From NCBI GenBank assembly GCA_964354345.1, contig CAYGZL010000016.1, positions 3,324 to 67,323 of the forward strand: a DNA stretch of 64,000 nucleotides, given 5' to 3'. Source of the DNA: CAYGZL01 sp964354345. GTDB lineage: Bacteria > Chloroflexota > Anaerolineae > Anaerolineales > UBA4823. A model generated the notes under the pieces. It was not told the DNA's origin. It ran no database searches and saw only the letters and a program-made list of their open reading frames with translations. Below, piece by piece: positions 27,072-35,528 of the stretch; within the stretch, counting starts at the first letter, position 1; the number at the start of each line of letters is the position of its first letter. Both the position numbers and the translations under genes were made by a program.

Positions 27072-27881
27072 TTATTCCTTCTCTGGCGGCTGGTCAGCTG
27101 CTAATTTCGCCAGGAACTGGCGATCTTTTTCGGATAACGGCGCGGTACGGAGTAAATCAGGCCGGCGTTGCCATGTGCGCAGCAAAGATTGCTCCCTTCG
27201 CCAGCGAGCTATTTTGCCGTGATCTCCAGAGAGTAGCACATCAGGGACGCGCCAGCCACGAAACTCAGGTGGGCGTGTGTAATGGGGATATTCAAGCAAG
27301 CCGGTGGCGTAAGAGTCATCCCAGGCACCGTCTGGATCCCCTAAAACTCCCGGGATAAAGCGGCTGACTGCATCAATCACTACCAGGGCAGCCAACTCAC
27401 CTCCTGTAATAACATAGTCGCCGATTGAAATTTCATCTGTCGCCAGATATTGGCGCACACGCTCATCTACACCCTCATAGCGCCCGCAGATCAGCGCCAG
27501 GCGCGGTATGGGTTCGCCCATGTCTGCTAAGGACTGCTGCGGGAGCCTTCTATCGAGTTGGTGCATGGGCGCTGCGGCCAATTCGCGGGCGATGGTTTGA
27601 GTGAAAGGTCGCCCCTGTGGAGTGAGTAAGATTACCGGGCAGTTTGGCGGCGCGCCCAACACGCTCTCAACTGCGCTGAAGATCGGTTCGACTTTCATCA
27701 CCATCCCGCCCCCGCCGCCATATGGTTCATCATCCGTGATATGATGCCGGTCGATTGTCCAATCCCGGATATTGTGCAGGACGATGTCTATCAGGCCATG
27801 TTGGCGGGCGCGCTGCAGGATACTGGTTTGTAAATAAGGCTCGAAAATTTCGGGGAAGAGTGTGAAAACTTCGAAACGCAT
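27072..27881 (-). CDS. trmD: tRNA (guanine37-N1)-methyltransferase TrmD
   Basis: A 269-residue SPOUT enzyme that makes m1G37 in tRNAs reading CNN codons and prevents frameshifting. Diagnostic are MRFEVFTLFPEIF at the start, DDEPYGGGGGMVMK, LICGRYEGVDERV and the knot motif SIGDYVITGGELAA. A short insertion (about residues 105-120, with two Arg-rich pieces) makes it a little longer than usual. The usual partners rpsP, rimM and rplS are not beside it. Its promoter would start only about 3 bases before the ATG. Confidence 0.95.
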   Translation of the reverse strand: MRFEVFTLFPEIFEPYLQTSILQRARQHGLIDIVLHNIRDWTIDRHHITDDEPYGGGGGMVMKVEPIFSAVESVLGAPPNCPVILLTPQGRPFTQTIARELAAAPMHQLDRRLPQQSLADMGEPIPRLALICGRYEGVDERVRQYLATDEISIGDYVITGGELAALVVIDAVSRFIPGVLGDPDGAWDDSYATGLLEYPHYTRPPEFRGWRVPDVLLSGDHGKIARWRREQSLLRTWQRRPDLLRTAPLSEKDRQFLAKLAADQPPEKE

Positions 27882-27890
27882 AGTCTCTTC

Positions 27891-27919
27891 ATTCTAGTCG
27901 CAAGCGGAAAGATTGGCAA
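27891..27919 (-). promoter_or_regulatory. Promoter of trmD, near-leaderless
   Basis: On the - strand: -35 TTGCCA (27919-27914), 17-bp spacer, -10 TAGAAT (27896-27891). The predicted start site lies 3-4 bases before the ATG at 27881. Confidence 0.7.
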
Positions 27920-27944
27920 GGAGTTAGAAACGGCTCAGGTCGTC

Positions 27945-27973
27945 TTGACTCGTATATCGCGGCGAGGTATGAT
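27945..27973 (+). promoter_or_regulatory. Promoter of the TPR gene pair
   Basis: -35 TTGACT (27945-27950), 17-bp spacer, -10 TATGAT (27968-27973). The predicted start, about 27980, coincides with an in-frame ATG, so either the mRNA is leaderless or translation begins at the second ATG, 28007. Confidence 0.75.
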
Positions 27974-28006
27974 GAAATTATGTATTTGCGTGGAAACCGG
28001 TGGACT

Positions 28007-29284
28007 ATGAATCGCCGTCCAGCCCAGCGATCAAGCGTCTGGCGAATTATCCTTTTATTGGTTTTAATCGGGGCTGGTATCTATATTAACCGCGTAGTCG
28101 TCCCGGCGACCCCACCGCTGTTTATTCCCACACCCACACTGACACAAAGCCCTGAGGCTTTTGTCAGCCAGGCGGAACAGATGTTCAAAGAGGGAAAGTT
28201 GACTCAGTCAGTTGCCAAATACAAAGAGGCGCTCAATGCAGACCCTGGGCAAGCCGCGAACTATGTGGCTTTAGCGCGTGTACAGGTGTTTGTTGGAAAA
28301 TATGAAGATGCAATAGTTAATACGCAAAATGCGTTATTGAAGAATCCAAACAACCCGTTGGCGCATGCAGTTCAGGGATGGGCGTTGGGTTTTCTAAACA
28401 AATATGGCGAAGCTGAACGCGAGATCCTGGAGGCGATAAAGCTTGACCAAAACAGTGCCCTGACACATGCTTATTATGCCGAAATCCTGATCAACCAGGG
28501 CGATTATACGCTGTTTGACAAGGCAATCGAGGAATCCAAGAAGGCGCGCGATTTGGACCCATCTTTACTGGAAGTTCACCGGGCGCGTGGCATTGTCTTG
28601 CTCAACACACAGAATGTAGAACAATCAGTTGAGGAGTTTCAGACGGCTCTCGCGATCAATAGAAATATCGCTGATCTCTATCTAAACTTGGGAATTGCGT
28701 ATAAATTGCTGGAAAAATATGATCTTGCACAGGAAGCATTATTAGCGGCATATGCTTTAAATCCTACAGATACTGTGGCGTTGACAGAATTATCACGGGC
28801 TTTCTTCGCAGATGGTCGATATGCTCAAGCGGCGCAGTATGCGGAGGAGGCCGCGAAGGTGAATCCAGGTGATCCCCGGCTGCATGGAAACCTGGGGATT
28901 ATTTATTATAAAAATAACGATTATGCTAAGGCGATTCCCGAGTTAGCCCTGTCAGTCAAAGGAGGCACAGCGGGTGATAATGTGACTGTCAAGGGTTTGC
29001 CATTAAGTTACGGTCGAGTCGAAGAATATTATTGGTACTTTGGTTTCGCACTGGCGCGTAGCGATCGGTGTGGTGAGGCAATTCCGATCTTTCAGGCTTT
29101 GCTAACCGGTGTACCGGACGATGATATCGCTGTTTATAATGCAACCGAAGGGATGAATATTTGTCAGGGTGGAAGCCCCACTCCTGTGCCAGCCATCACG
29201 CCTCAGGGGACACCCTCACGAGGCGGTGTTGCTACTCCTCGACCGACTACCAGAGTAAAGCCAACCGCAACCACGAAACCATAG
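28007..29284 (+). CDS. Membrane-anchored TPR protein 1
   Basis: About 425 residues from ATG 28007 (preceded by GGTGG), or 434 from ATG 27980. One N-terminal membrane helix (about residues 12-27) is followed by at least six tetratricopeptide repeats across residues 45-330, each with the A-x-Y-x-x-A-L and N/D-P pattern (KYKEALNADPGQAANY, NTQNALLKNPNNPLAH and later copies), and a Pro/Thr-rich tail. The repeat face probably binds protein partners outside the cytoplasm. It is followed 8 bases later by a paralogue. The exact role is unknown. Confidence 0.82.
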   Translation: MNRRPAQRSSVWRIILLLVLIGAGIYINRVVVPATPPLFIPTPTLTQSPEAFVSQAEQMFKEGKLTQSVAKYKEALNADPGQAANYVALARVQVFVGKYEDAIVNTQNALLKNPNNPLAHAVQGWALGFLNKYGEAEREILEAIKLDQNSALTHAYYAEILINQGDYTLFDKAIEESKKARDLDPSLLEVHRARGIVLLNTQNVEQSVEEFQTALAINRNIADLYLNLGIAYKLLEKYDLAQEALLAAYALNPTDTVALTELSRAFFADGRYAQAAQYAEEAAKVNPGDPRLHGNLGIIYYKNNDYAKAIPELALSVKGGTAGDNVTVKGLPLSYGRVEEYYWYFGFALARSDRCGEAIPIFQALLTGVPDDDIAVYNATEGMNICQGGSPTPVPAITPQGTPSRGGVATPRPTTRVKPTATTKP

Positions 29285-29292
29285 GGATTGGA

Positions 29293-30699
29293 ATGGGGCG
29301 CATCTTAATTGGTAAGCGACCTACTTTTCGACCCAGCCGGAAAGGTATTAATTTCCTCCGGGTGATTGTATGGTTAGGTTTGATCCTGGTTGGCGTCTGG
29401 TTGCTATTCGGATTGCAGCGAGGCCAGATAAAGTCGCCATTGATACCCACCACCACCCCTACACGAACAGCGGCTTCTTTCCTTCTCGAGGCGCAGGCTT
29501 ATTTCGACGCGGGTAAAATGGATGATCCAAGCAATAACGCTACTCTAAAACCGCCCATCAACGACGCAATCGAAGCCTACCAGGCTGCTCTGGTCGTAGA
29601 ACCGGATAATCCGCAAGTTTGGGCTGAGTTGGCGCGTATCCAGACCTATTCCTCGAGTATGTTACGGAACGACACTGAACGGTTAGCCCGGCTTGAAGAT
29701 GCTTTGCGGTCAGCGCGAAAGGCAGTCGAACTGGCGCCTGAGGATAGCCTGGTCTATGCAATCAAGGCGTTCGTCCTGGACTGGTATGCTTTCAACCCTC
29801 TGGTGCCGACCGAACGTAGCCAGGGTTTGTTGGTTGAAGCAGAACGAGATGCATCGCGGGCGTATCAATTGGATCCGGAAAACTCGCTGGCGCTGGCTTT
29901 TTACGCAGAAATTTTGGCTGACCAGCAAAAATGGACGCAGGCCGAAAAATATGCTGCCCAGGCGGTTGCGAAAAGGCCCGACTTGATGGATACGCACCGG
30001 GTGTATGGGTATGTCCTGGAGACCCTGGCCCAATATAACAGCGCCATACAGCAATACCAGGAGGCGGTCAAGATTACACCGAACCTGACTTTCTTGTATA
30101 TCCGGATTGGACAAAACTATCGGGAGGGAATTAAGAACCCTGATCGTGCCCTGGAATATTTTGACCTGGCTGCCAGGATAGATGAGCAATTAGGTGTCCA
30201 GAATCCACTCCCGTACATTGAAATCGCTCGGACATATACCCAGCAAGGGCAATTTTTTGCGGCTGGGATTAACGCTGAGAAAGCGCTGGGCCTGGATCCG
30301 ACTAACGCGCACACATATGGACAGCTCGGGATGATCTTTCGTCGGGCGCGAAATTATGAGGGAGCCTTGCCCCTGTTGAAATGCGCAGTGCGTGGGTGCA
30401 CACAGGCAGAAAATGAGATGGGTCAAGCAGTCGTGCAAGGTTTGCCACTTACCAGCACAACCGTGGCTTACTATTATGTGGAATACGGAACGAACCTGGC
30501 CTTTCTAAGCCGACCGAATGAGAATTACTGTGAAGAAGCGATTAAAGCGCTGGAGGAAGTACGCTTCTACCGTCCGGATGATCCAATTTTAATTGGCATC
30601 GTCGACGATAGTGAAGGGATTTGTAGCCGTTTGCAGAGCAGTGAGGGAACTGGCGCAACATATACTCCAACACCGGGACTTAACACGACGCCTCCGTAA
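29293..30699 (+). CDS. Membrane-anchored TPR protein 2
   Basis: A 468-residue paralogue of the preceding protein: N-terminal basic stretch, one membrane helix (about 23-40), a short Thr/Pro linker and six or more TPR units (EAYQAALVVEPDNPQVW, SARKAVELAPEDSLVY and later). ATG 29293 is taken because the preceding codons overlap the first TPR gene and carry no ribosome site; GGGATTGGA just upstream is a possible weak one. The pair looks like a tandem duplication, co-transcribed from 27945-27973. Confidence 0.82.
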   Translation: MGRILIGKRPTFRPSRKGINFLRVIVWLGLILVGVWLLFGLQRGQIKSPLIPTTTPTRTAASFLLEAQAYFDAGKMDDPSNNATLKPPINDAIEAYQAALVVEPDNPQVWAELARIQTYSSSMLRNDTERLARLEDALRSARKAVELAPEDSLVYAIKAFVLDWYAFNPLVPTERSQGLLVEAERDASRAYQLDPENSLALAFYAEILADQQKWTQAEKYAAQAVAKRPDLMDTHRVYGYVLETLAQYNSAIQQYQEAVKITPNLTFLYIRIGQNYREGIKNPDRALEYFDLAARIDEQLGVQNPLPYIEIARTYTQQGQFFAAGINAEKALGLDPTNAHTYGQLGMIFRRARNYEGALPLLKCAVRGCTQAENEMGQAVVQGLPLTSTTVAYYYVEYGTNLAFLSRPNENYCEEAIKALEEVRFYRPDDPILIGIVDDSEGICSRLQSSEGTGATYTPTPGLNTTPP

Positions 30700-30748
30700 A
30701 GAGCAGTGGCGCGATGTTAGATTTTTATAAGAATCACAGCTTATTCCC

Positions 30749-30777
30749 TTGACTTCCCGGAAGAAACTGGTTATTAT
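30749..30777 (+). promoter_or_regulatory. Sigma-70 promoter of groES-groEL
   Basis: -35 TTGACT (30749-30754), 17-bp spacer, -10 TATTAT (30772-30777). CIRCE begins 10 bases downstream, the same arrangement as at hrcA. A second TATAAT at 30822-30827 lies beyond CIRCE but lacks a -35. Confidence 0.8.
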
Positions 30778-30786
30778 TCGACCCGT

Positions 30787-30813
30787 TTAGCAATGAGAAC
30801 GTTCGAGTGCTAA
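30787..30813. promoter_or_regulatory. CIRCE operator of groES-groEL
   Basis: TTAGCAATG-N9-GAGTGCTAA. The downstream half is perfect and the upstream half has changes at the last three positions. It makes groESL a likely HrcA target together with hrcA-dnaK. Confidence 0.92.
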
Positions 30814-30849
30814 ACGTGCGATATAATCACTACTCTACAGGAGGCATGT

Positions 30850-31149
30850 ATGGCAATGACATTAAAACCCTTAGGGAACCGCGTTGTGGTGGAACCAATC
30901 GAACAAGAAGAAATCACCGCAGGTGGCATCGTTATCCCCGAGACGGCTAAGGAGAAACCGCAGAAAGGAACCATTCTTTCAGTTGGCCCGGGCGAGCGCG
31001 ATGATGAGGGCAAATACATCCCGATGGATGTCAAAGAAGGCGATACGGTGCTGTTTGCAAAGTACTCCGGCACTGAAATTAAAGTGGATGGCAAGAAATT
31101 GCTCATCCTGCGCGAAAGCGATTTGTTAGCAATCGTTGTTAACAAGTAA
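30850..31149 (+). CDS. groES: Co-chaperonin GroES
   Basis: A 99-residue Hsp10: LKPLGNRVVVEPIEQEE at the start, the mobile loop with EITAGGIVIPETAKEKPQKG (residues about 18-37) that contacts GroEL, and KYSGTEIKVDGKKLLILRESDLLAI at the end. It caps the GroEL ring. The ribosome site AGGAGG is five bases before ATG. groEL follows after 31 bases. Confidence 0.97.
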   Translation: MAMTLKPLGNRVVVEPIEQEEITAGGIVIPETAKEKPQKGTILSVGPGERDDEGKYIPMDVKEGDTVLFAKYSGTEIKVDGKKLLILRESDLLAIVVNK

Positions 31150-31180
31150 GCTATTTATCACTCAGAGGAGTTAATAATTT

Positions 31181-32812
31181 ATGGCAGCCAAACAACTGTT
31201 ATTCTCGGAAGAGGCACGCCGGCGTTTGTCGCGCGGTATGGAAACCCTGGCTACGGCTGTGGCCACGACCCTCGGTCCGAAGGGCCGCAATGTTGCCCTG
31301 GACAAGAAATTCGGTTCCCCCACCATCACTCATGATGGCGTTACAGTAGCGAAAGAAATTGAACTCGAAGATCCCTTCGAAAACATGGGCGCGCAGCTGC
31401 TCAAGGAAGCTGCGACCAAGACGAATGATATCGCTGGTGATGGCACCACTACTTCTACCGTCCTGGCGCACTCGATCGTCGTTGAAGGTATGAAAAACCT
31501 GGCCGCAGGCGCCAATCCGATGCTGCTCAAGCGCGGTATCGAAGCGGCAACCAAGGTTGTGGCTGAGAAAATCAACGAGCAGGCGATTGAGCTGACTACC
31601 AAGGCTGAGATCGCCAATGTGGCTTCGATTTCTGCCCAGGATCGTGTCATCGGTGATCTGATTGCCGATGTGATGGACAAGGTTGGTAAGGATGGTGTGA
31701 TCACCGTCGAAGAGTCCCGAGGTTTGGAATTCGAAACTGAATACGTTGAAGGTATGCAGTTCGACCGGGGTTACATTTCGGCGTACTTCGTCACCGACCT
31801 CGAGCATATGGAATCAGTGATTTCAGATGCCTATGTTCTGATCCATGACAAGAAAATTTCTGCAGCGGCTGATATCGTACCTCTGCTGGAGAAGCTCGTT
31901 CAGGTTGGTAAGCGTGACATCATTATCATTGCTGAAGATATCGATGGCGAAGCTCTGGCAACCCTGGTTCTGAACCGGCTGCGCGGCATGCTGAATGTTG
32001 TCGCAGTCAAGGCGCCTGGCTTTGGCGATCGCCGCAAAGCAATGCTGCAGGATATCGCCGTTCTGACGGGTGGCACAGTAATCTCTGATGAGACTGGCCG
32101 CAAGCTGGAGACTGCTACTATTCGCGACCTGGGTCGTGCTGAAAAAGTGGTCGTTACCAAGGACGACACCACGATTGTGGGTGGCCACGGCGATAGCGCG
32201 GGTATCAAGGGCCGCATTGAGCAGATCCGTGTCGAAATCGAGAAAAGCACCAGCGATTATGACAAGGAGAAACTGCAGGAGCGCCTGGCCAAGTTGTCGG
32301 GTGGTGTGGCAATCATTCGAGTTGGCGCTGCCACCGAGACTGAGCTGAAGGAAAAGAAGCACCGCGTGGAAGACGCCCTCTCGGCAACCCGTGCGGCGGT
32401 TGAGGAAGGCATCGTGCCAGGCGGCGGTGTAGCGTTGATTAATGCTATCCCAGCTCTGGCTGCACTCAAGATGGATGATGAAGACGCGCAGATCGGCGTC
32501 AACATTGTCCGCAAAGCCTTGGAAATGCCTTTGCGCAAGATTGCTGAGAACGCGGGCAAAGATGGCTCGGTAATCCTTGAGACGGTTCGCCGTAAGCAGA
32601 AGGAAAAGAAAAACCTGCGCCTTGGTTACGATGTAATCAAGGAAGAGTACCTGGATATGGTTGTTGATGGCGTGATCGACCCAGCCAAGGTAACCCGCGG
32701 CGCTCTTGAGAATGCGGCTTCGATCGCGGCGATGATCCTGACCACCGAAGCATTGGTCGCCGATATTCCGGAGAAGGAAAAATCCGCTCCACCGCAAATG
32801 CCTGAGTATTAA
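31181..32812 (+). CDS. groEL: Chaperonin GroEL
   Basis: A 543-residue Hsp60. ATP-binding motifs TTLGPKGRNV and AGDGTTT are present near residues 29-38 and 86-92, and VEEGIVPGGGVALI near 400. The C-terminus ends in a short acidic/Pro stretch (EKEKSAPPQMPEY) and lacks the Gly-Gly-Met tail that fills the ring cavity in most GroEL proteins. It has a good ribosome site (GAGGAG). The operon ends at the hairpin 32871-32901. Confidence 0.97.
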   Translation: MAAKQLLFSEEARRRLSRGMETLATAVATTLGPKGRNVALDKKFGSPTITHDGVTVAKEIELEDPFENMGAQLLKEAATKTNDIAGDGTTTSTVLAHSIVVEGMKNLAAGANPMLLKRGIEAATKVVAEKINEQAIELTTKAEIANVASISAQDRVIGDLIADVMDKVGKDGVITVEESRGLEFETEYVEGMQFDRGYISAYFVTDLEHMESVISDAYVLIHDKKISAAADIVPLLEKLVQVGKRDIIIIAEDIDGEALATLVLNRLRGMLNVVAVKAPGFGDRRKAMLQDIAVLTGGTVISDETGRKLETATIRDLGRAEKVVVTKDDTTIVGGHGDSAGIKGRIEQIRVEIEKSTSDYDKEKLQERLAKLSGGVAIIRVGAATETELKEKKHRVEDALSATRAAVEEGIVPGGGVALINAIPALAALKMDDEDAQIGVNIVRKALEMPLRKIAENAGKDGSVILETVRRKQKEKKNLRLGYDVIKEEYLDMVVDGVIDPAKVTRGALENAASIAAMILTTEALVADIPEKEKSAPPQMPEY

Positions 32813-32870
32813 AAATCAACGGAACAGAAGTTCCGGGTTGAGTTTGGTGCGGAATAGTAGTTACGTTTTG

Positions 32871-32901
32871 GCGGGGCGAAGGTTCTTCGCCCCGCATTTT
32901 T
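32871..32901 (+). terminator. Terminator of groES-groEL
   Basis: An 11-bp perfect stem GCGGGGCGAAG / CTTCGCCCCGC with a GTT loop, followed by ATTTTTG. Confidence 0.88.
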
Positions 32902-32928
32902 GATAGGGGCGTAACGCGCCAGCATGTT

Positions 32929-32957
32929 TTGACAAATCCGGTGGGGTATGTTAAAAT
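32929..32957 (+). promoter_or_regulatory. Promoter of the RNase J gene
   Basis: -35 TTGACA (perfect, 32929-32934), 17-bp spacer, -10 TAAAAT (32952-32957). It gives a leader of about 175 bases before the ATG at 33138. Confidence 0.85.
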
Positions 32958-32985
32958 CCACGATAATTGTACGGAAGTTTGATCC

Positions 32986-33084
32986 TGGCCGTTATTGCGG
33001 CCAATAAGATGTGGGAGTATGAAGTTTTTTCTGCAATGCAAAGCCCTGGCCTGGCAAACTCCTGGCAGGGCGTTTTACTTTTAA
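32986..33084 (+). promoter_or_regulatory. Structured 5' leader of RNase J with attenuator-like hairpin
   Basis: Two hairpins lie in the leader. The first pairs TGGCCG with CGGCCA (32986-33003). The second pairs GCCCTG with CAGGGC, with an inner CC-T-GG part (33043-33071), and is followed by GTTTTACTTTT, so it could act as a terminator ahead of the gene. RNase J is an RNA-degrading enzyme, so feedback on its own leader is plausible, but no regulator is shown. Confidence 0.5.
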
Positions 33085-33137
33085 TCGCGGAACTACAGTT
33101 CCGGCAAGAACACAATAGTGAGTAAGGTTAAGTTTAC

Positions 33138-34820
33138 ATGAGTGAGTATAAGTTACGGATCATTCCCCTGGGTGGTTTGGGGGAAGTTGGAAAGAACATG
33201 ATGGCTTATGAATACGGCGAAAATATTCTCGTCGTTGATACAGGCCTGATGTTCCCCGAAAACGATATGTTGGGGATTGATTACATCATTCCCGATTTCC
33301 AATATTTAATCCAAAAACGCCATTGGGTGCGTGGGATCGTTATCACGCATGGGCATGAAGATCATACCGGTGCAATCACCCACGTGCTGGAACAGATAAA
33401 TGTGCCTATCTATGCGACCGCTTTAACCCGTGGGCTGATCGAAGCCAAGCTTTCAAGGGGAAGCCTGTTGAGTAAAGCGCAACTCAATACCGTCCAGGCA
33501 GGTCAGATGGTAAAGGCCGGTCCATTCCAGGTGGAGTTCTTCCATGTTTGCCACTCGATCCCTGATGGGGTTGGGTTAGGGATCACCACACCCGCAGGAC
33601 TGGTGGTGCATTCTGGGGATTATAAGTTCGATCACACACCGGTAGACAGCTGGCCGACGGATTACAGCAAGCTGGCAGAATTTTCTAGCCGGGGAGTGCT
33701 GGCGCTGTTATCGGATTCAACCAATGCGGTCCGACCAAATTGGACGCCATCCGAGCGGGTGGTTGATGCAGCTTTTGACGAGGTTTTTCGGACGGCTTCT
33801 GGACGAATCATCGTGGCTAGTTTTGCCTCGTTGATCTCACGGATGCAGCAGGTGGGGCAGGCTGCCCGACGCTATAACCGCAGGCTGGCATTTGTTGGCG
33901 CAAGCATGGTCGATAATGCCAAGATTGCGCGCAAATTGGGTTACCTGGATTTGCCTGACGACCTGGTCATCCCGATAGATCAGGCATTACGTTTGAAAGC
34001 GAAAGAAGTTGTGTTGATGTGCACTGGCACCCAGGGTGAACCGAGTTCGATTATGGGTCGTCTATCGACAGGCACAAATCGCCAATTCGACCTGCTGCCC
34101 GGTGATACGATTGTCCTATCTTCCCATCCGATCCCAGGAAACGAAGAGAGCGTCTATCGTACGATCAACCGGTTGTTCCGGCGGGGCGCCAATGTGATTT
34201 ATGAGCAAATCGCGCCGGTGCATGTGTCTGGGCATGCCAGCCAGGAAGAAATGAAACTGCTCTTACACCTGGTCAAGCCTAAGTATTTCATACCTATCCA
34301 TGGCGAACTGCACCAACTACACCAGCATGCCGGGATTGCTCGCCAGGTTGGCATCCCGAGTGAAAATATTGCGATTATTGAAAATGGGCAGGTAATTCAA
34401 TTTTCGAATGGAAAGATGCGTCTGGCTGAACGCGTGCCGGGTGGTTATGTTTTTGTGGATGGGGCTGGTGTGGGTGATATTGGTCCAAGCGTCGTCAAGG
34501 AGCGTGAAGCTCTGGCCCGAGATGGCTTTGTATTAGTCAACCTGACTTTGAACCGGAATACCTGTCACCTGATTGGTGAGCCAGAAATTATTACGCGAGG
34601 CTTTATCTACGCACGAAATGGTGAAGACATCCTTACTTCAACGCGCCGGCTGGTGCGAGAAGTTGTCAGTTGTGGGGATGAGGCCAGTGACAACGCCATT
34701 ATCGCCAGTGCAGTCGCCGATGGCAGTCTCCAGGTGGATTTAGAGCAAGCAATTAAATCTTTTCTGTATAACAAAACAAAACGTCGACCGATGGTTTTCG
34801 TAACACTCAGTCGGACATAA
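33138..34820 (+). CDS. rnj: Ribonuclease J
   Basis: A 560-residue metallo-beta-lactamase/beta-CASP ribonuclease. The zinc motif HGHEDH is at 71-76; LSDSTNA (about 193), the beta-CASP region and HVSGHASQEE with IPIHGE near the end complete the set. RNase J has 5'-3' exonuclease and endonuclease activity and is the main mRNA-decay enzyme where RNase E is missing. The start is in the open reading frame beginning MSEYKLRIIPLGGLGEVGKN; upstream sequence has only a weak AAGG. Confidence 0.95.
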   Translation: MSEYKLRIIPLGGLGEVGKNMMAYEYGENILVVDTGLMFPENDMLGIDYIIPDFQYLIQKRHWVRGIVITHGHEDHTGAITHVLEQINVPIYATALTRGLIEAKLSRGSLLSKAQLNTVQAGQMVKAGPFQVEFFHVCHSIPDGVGLGITTPAGLVVHSGDYKFDHTPVDSWPTDYSKLAEFSSRGVLALLSDSTNAVRPNWTPSERVVDAAFDEVFRTASGRIIVASFASLISRMQQVGQAARRYNRRLAFVGASMVDNAKIARKLGYLDLPDDLVIPIDQALRLKAKEVVLMCTGTQGEPSSIMGRLSTGTNRQFDLLPGDTIVLSSHPIPGNEESVYRTINRLFRRGANVIYEQIAPVHVSGHASQEEMKLLLHLVKPKYFIPIHGELHQLHQHAGIARQVGIPSENIAIIENGQVIQFSNGKMRLAERVPGGYVFVDGAGVGDIGPSVVKEREALARDGFVLVNLTLNRNTCHLIGEPEIITRGFIYARNGEDILTSTRRLVREVVSCGDEASDNAIIASAVADGSLQVDLEQAIKSFLYNKTKRRPMVFVTLSRT

Positions 34821-34841
34821 GGTTTATTGGGCTGAATACTG

Positions 34842-34870
34842 AGGCTATCCCTATAGCCTGGTTATTTAAT
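34842..34870. terminator. Weak terminator between rnj and pcm
   Basis: A 7-bp stem AGGCTAT / ATAGCCT with a CCCT loop, followed by GGTTATTTAATATTT, lies between two convergent genes. Confidence 0.4.
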
Positions 34871-35528
34871 ATTTATCTTCTTGCCAGCCATGCTGGCCGA
34901 TCAGAGGCACAAATGCGACCGGGATGATGGCATCGTAAAGATATTTATTCCCCTGGCGTCGCCAACATTCCAGATACTGGTTGCTGTGCGGTCCGACCGG
35001 AATTACCAGGCGGCCACCATCCGCAAGCTGATCGAGCAGCGATTGGGGTACCGCAGGGGCTGCAGCGGTGACCAGGATTCCCTGGAAGGGCGCCTGGTCG
35101 GGCAATCCCAATGAGCCATCACCGACGTGAACCTGCACATTCGTCAGGTCCAAATCTTTCAGCACACGCCCAGCCAGGCGCGCCAGGTCAGCAAAACGCT
35201 CAACGGTGTGCACCTGCCGGGCTAGATGAGCCAGGATGGCTGCCTGATAACCTGAGCCAGTACCGATCTCCAGGATTTTTTCTTCTCCCTGTAGCTCTAG
35301 TAGTTGGGTCATTAACGCAACGATATAAGGCTGTGAAATAGTCTGCCCATTGCCAATCGGCAATGGGCCATCCGTGTAAGCCAGGTTACGGTACTCGGGG
35401 GGGACAAAGTTGTGGCGGGGGACAATCCGCATCGTCTCCAGTACGCGGGCACTGCGAATGTCGCGGCCGCGGAGCTGGTATTTCACCATCTCCTCCCGGG
35501 CAGAGAGAAATAAATCGTCTTCGTTCAC
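34866..35528 (-). CDS. pcm: Protein-L-isoaspartate O-methyltransferase
   Basis: A 220-residue enzyme that methylates isoaspartyl residues to start their repair. Family signs are RHNFVPPEYRNLAY, GNGQTISQPYIVALM and SAM motif ILEIGTGSGYQAAILA. The start is taken as GTG 35528: it overlaps the TGA of the M42 peptidase gene (GTGTGA), and GGAGG sits 8 bases upstream in the end of that gene. An upstream ATG at 35564 lacks such a site. Confidence 0.92.
   Translation of the reverse strand: MNEDDLFLSAREEMVKYQLRGRDIRSARVLETMRIVPRHNFVPPEYRNLAYTDGPLPIGNGQTISQPYIVALMTQLLELQGEEKILEIGTGSGYQAAILAHLARQVHTVERFADLARLAGRVLKDLDLTNVQVHVGDGSLGLPDQAPFQGILVTAAAPAVPQSLLDQLADGGRLVIPVGPHSNQYLECWRRQGNKYLYDAIIPVAFVPLIGQHGWQEDKY

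Noticed and set aside
26984..27104. Short + strand open frame of about 39 codons between the pseudouridine synthase and trmD
   Set aside because: It runs antisense into trmD, has no ribosome site and no recognisable family; taken as chance.
30822..30827. A second TATAAT before groES as the main promoter
   Set aside because: No -35 at the right distance, and it lies downstream of CIRCE, whereas the TTGACT/TATTAT pair has both elements and the same layout as hrcA.
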